Shown: positions 62,790-64,000 of the stretch, one piece after another
Position numbering within the stretch: position 1 is the stretch's first letter
Layout of the letters: each line of letters starts with the position of its first letter
DNA from: Roseiarcus sp963807735
GTDB taxonomy: Bacteria; Pseudomonadota; Alphaproteobacteria; Rhizobiales; Beijerinckiaceae
Reading direction: 5' to 3'
NCBI GenBank assembly: GCA_963807735.1
Contig: CAWEDI010000018.1
Coordinates: 305,799 to 369,798, forward strand
Length of the DNA stretch: 64,000 bases
Notes under the pieces: model-generated
The model's database searches: none
Told to the model about the DNA's origin: nothing
The model's input: only the letters and a program-made list of their open reading frames with translations
Position numbers and translations under genes: made by a program

Positions 62790-62965
62790 GGAAAAGGAGC
62801 CGCTGGGAGAGGGCGGCAGCCCTCTCGTCAGCGGCGAGGGTCGGATCGCGATACTGCGGACCGTTTGACGGGTCGAGCTAGAGTTGGATCGCCCTCGTCT
62901 TTTCCTGATGGCCTGCACGGATACCCGCGGGAAAGCCGCGAATGACAAGCAGAGGCGCGGAAAAG
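62790..62965 (+). ncRNA. Possible bridge-RNA region of the IS110 element
   Basis: IS110-family elements of the IS621 type carry, between their left end and the transposase, a noncoding RNA of about 180 bases that guides recombination. Here that interval starts with a strong composite hairpin at 62799-62835: GCCGCTG and CAGCGGC outside, GAGAGGGC and GCCCTCTC inside, GGCA loop. More structured sequence follows to the transposase start. The target- and donor-binding loops cannot be assigned without the element ends. Confidence 0.45.
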
Positions 62966-63907
62966 ATGAACGATGATACCATTGGCGTCGACGTTTCGAA
63001 AGACTGCCTCGACGCGCATAGGTTGGCCGACGGCGCAAGCCGCCGCTTCGCCAATGACAAAGCCGGACACAAGGCGCTCTTGCGGGGGTGCGCCGAGAAG
63101 CCGTTGGAGCGGGTCGTCTTCGAGCCGACCGGTCCCTATCATCGCACGTTCGAGCGCGCGCTCGCAGAGGCCGGCGTTCCCTTCGCCAAGGTCAATCCCC
63201 GCCAGGCGCGCCGCTTCGCCGAGGCGACCGGCAAGCTCGCGAAAACGGATCGCTTGGACGCAGCGATGCTGGCGCGGATGGGCTCCTTGCTTCAGTTGCC
63301 AGTCCGGCCGCCTCGCAGCGAAATCATCCTTGAACTGAAAGAGCTTCATCTCGCGCGCGAGGCCCTCGTCAAGGACCGGACGGCGGCCAAGAACCGGGGA
63401 AAGGTTCTGGTCTTGGCGCTGCTGAAACGCCACAACGCCCAGCGTCTCGACCAGATCGAACGTCAAATCGCGGCTGTCGAAGCCGCCATGCGTGACATCG
63501 TCAACGCGGACCCCGACCTTTCCCAACGCTTCGCCATTCTGACCAGCATTCCCGGCGTTTCCGCCATTACCGCTTTCGCTCTCCTCGTGGAGATGCCCGA
63601 ACTCGGCACGCTGGAGGCCGGCGAGGCCGCTAGTCTCGCGGGCCTAGCGCCAATCGCGCGGCAATCAGGCCGCTGGACGGGCCGCTCGTTCATTCGCGGC
63701 GGGCGCGCCGGCCTCCGCCAAGCCCTCTATATGCCCGCGCTCGTCGCGATGCGCTTCAACCCGGACCTGAAGGCCAAGTATCAGCAGCTCGTCGACAGCG
63801 GAAAACCGGCCAAGGTCGCCATCGCCGCCATCATGCGAAAGCTCATCGTCCTCGCCAACGCGCTGCTCAAAGCCAATCGCCATTGGCAGCCAAGACGCGC
63901 CGCCTAA
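62966..63907 (+). CDS. IS110-family transposase
   Basis: A 313-residue DEDD-type serine-assisted recombinase. The RuvC-like N-terminal domain has IGVDVSKDCLDAH (first Asp), VVFEPTGPYHRTFERAL (Glu), NPRQARRFAEATGKLAKTDR (Asp) and DAAMLAR (Asp). The C-terminal Transposase_20 domain has LTSIPGVSAITAFALLVEMPEL, then SLAGLAPIARQSGRWTGRSFIRGGR with the catalytic Ser, and ALYMPALVAMR. It is intact and full length. ATG at 62966 has GGAAAAG just upstream; the frame is open back to 62942. Confidence 0.93.
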   Translation: MNDDTIGVDVSKDCLDAHRLADGASRRFANDKAGHKALLRGCAEKPLERVVFEPTGPYHRTFERALAEAGVPFAKVNPRQARRFAEATGKLAKTDRLDAAMLARMGSLLQLPVRPPRSEIILELKELHLAREALVKDRTAAKNRGKVLVLALLKRHNAQRLDQIERQIAAVEAAMRDIVNADPDLSQRFAILTSIPGVSAITAFALLVEMPELGTLEAGEAASLAGLAPIARQSGRWTGRSFIRGGRAGLRQALYMPALVAMRFNPDLKAKYQQLVDSGKPAKVAIAAIMRKLIVLANALLKANRHWQPRRAA

Positions 63908-63909
63908 CC

Positions 63910-63964
63910 GCCGTGGGGCGCGCGCAGCGAAGGCCGTAGGCCGAAGCGCAGCATGCCCCACGGC
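63910..63964. repeat. Inverted repeat downstream of the transposase
   Basis: GCCGTGGGGC (63910-63919) pairs with GCCCCACGGC (63955-63964); inside, GCGCAGCGAAGGCC pairs partly with GGCCGAAGCGC. It is either the right flank of the element or a chromosomal intergenic palindrome into which it inserted. Confidence 0.65.
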
Positions 63965-64000
63965 GCCTCAAATTCCCCCTTGTCCAAAACGGATACTCTA

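Larger units (their letters stand above)
62500..62965. other. 466-base gap between trpE and the transposase
   Basis: No protein gene is supported. From left to right it holds the hairpin at 62507-62525, the A/T-rich inverted repeat at 62643-62664, and the long GC hairpin at 62799-62835. The left boundary of the IS110 element must lie somewhere in the second half, probably near 62780. Confidence 0.55.
62790..63970 (+). mobile_element. IS110-family insertion element (ends approximate)
   Basis: Defined by the transposase at 62966-63907, the structured upstream segment and a GCCGTGGGGC/GCCCCACGGC inverted repeat at 63910-63964 after it. IS110 elements lack terminal inverted repeats and target duplications, so the ends cannot be read off. 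It occupies the position expected for trpG. Confidence 0.6.

Noticed and set aside
1..64000. tRNA, rRNA or CRISPR array
   Set aside because: I looked for cloverleaf-like GGTTCGAATC arms, ribosomal segments and regularly spaced direct repeats on both strands and saw none that held up.

Overview
The window looks like a chromosomal segment of a GC-rich alphaproteobacterium of the order Hyphomicrobiales (Rhizobiales). The evidence is CckA, SciP and RcdA of the CtrA cell-cycle circuit, an alphaproteobacterial single-cysteine DksA, DUF1192 and DUF2852 proteins, and a tpiA-ppiD-trpE neighbourhood. A formate-tetrahydrofolate ligase would suit a C1-metabolising Beijerinckiaceae/Methylocystaceae-type organism, but that is inference. 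No rRNA, tRNA, CRISPR array or prophage was seen.

Layout. (1) 1-17.7 kb is a capsule/exopolysaccharide locus, mostly on the minus strand. It holds an outer-membrane Wza/KpsD-type lipoprotein, glycosyltransferases (one TPR-fused), a putative sugar-modifying protein with a discoidin-like C-terminus, an ABC-2 exporter (KpsT, KpsM), two KpsE-type co-polymerase paralogues, an unknown 358-residue protein between them, an FkbH-like acyl-transfer protein and a GT4 enzyme cut by the left edge. (2) 18-31.8 kb is mixed housekeeping and regulation: fhs, a RelE/HigB-XRE toxin-antitoxin pair, a MoxR ATPase, DUF2852, a TetR regulator, cckA, a FliO-like protein, dksA, a universal stress protein, an orphan molybdopterin hydroxylase large subunit, and a TetR/DUF4267/DoxX cluster. 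(3) 31.9-44.5 kb holds nadK, an EamA exporter, a DenD-like dehydrogenase, RlpA-like and NlpC/P60 proteins, an MNT/HEPN pair, a Rieske oxygenase, hicAB, a polar amino-acid ABC transporter and a four-gene hydrolase/membrane/regulator operon behind a perfect palindromic operator. (4) 44.5-48.9 kb holds sciP, mnmA, DUF1192, rcdA, a thiE-like gene and a Sel1-repeat protein, with a consensus CtrA box and an orphan terminator upstream of rcdA. (5) 48.9-64 kb holds a large membrane patatin-like protein, a YghU-type glutathione transferase, a hybrid histidine kinase with an ethylene-receptor sensor domain, a GMC oxidoreductase, a broken ABC solute-binding gene, a methyltransferase, tpiA, ppiD, trpE and an IS110-family element where trpG would be expected.

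Several genes between 20.9 and 58.6 kb are broken by single-base indels, nearly all one-base insertions, while the capsule locus is intact. Because one victim is tpiA, sequence error is the leading explanation; each site is listed. The observations most worth following are the ethylene-receptor-like kinase (53177-54781), the possible bridge RNA of the IS110 element (about 62790-62965), the candidate small RNA under a CtrA box upstream of rcdA (about 46440-46524), and the duplicated co-polymerase with its unknown partner in the capsule export operon.
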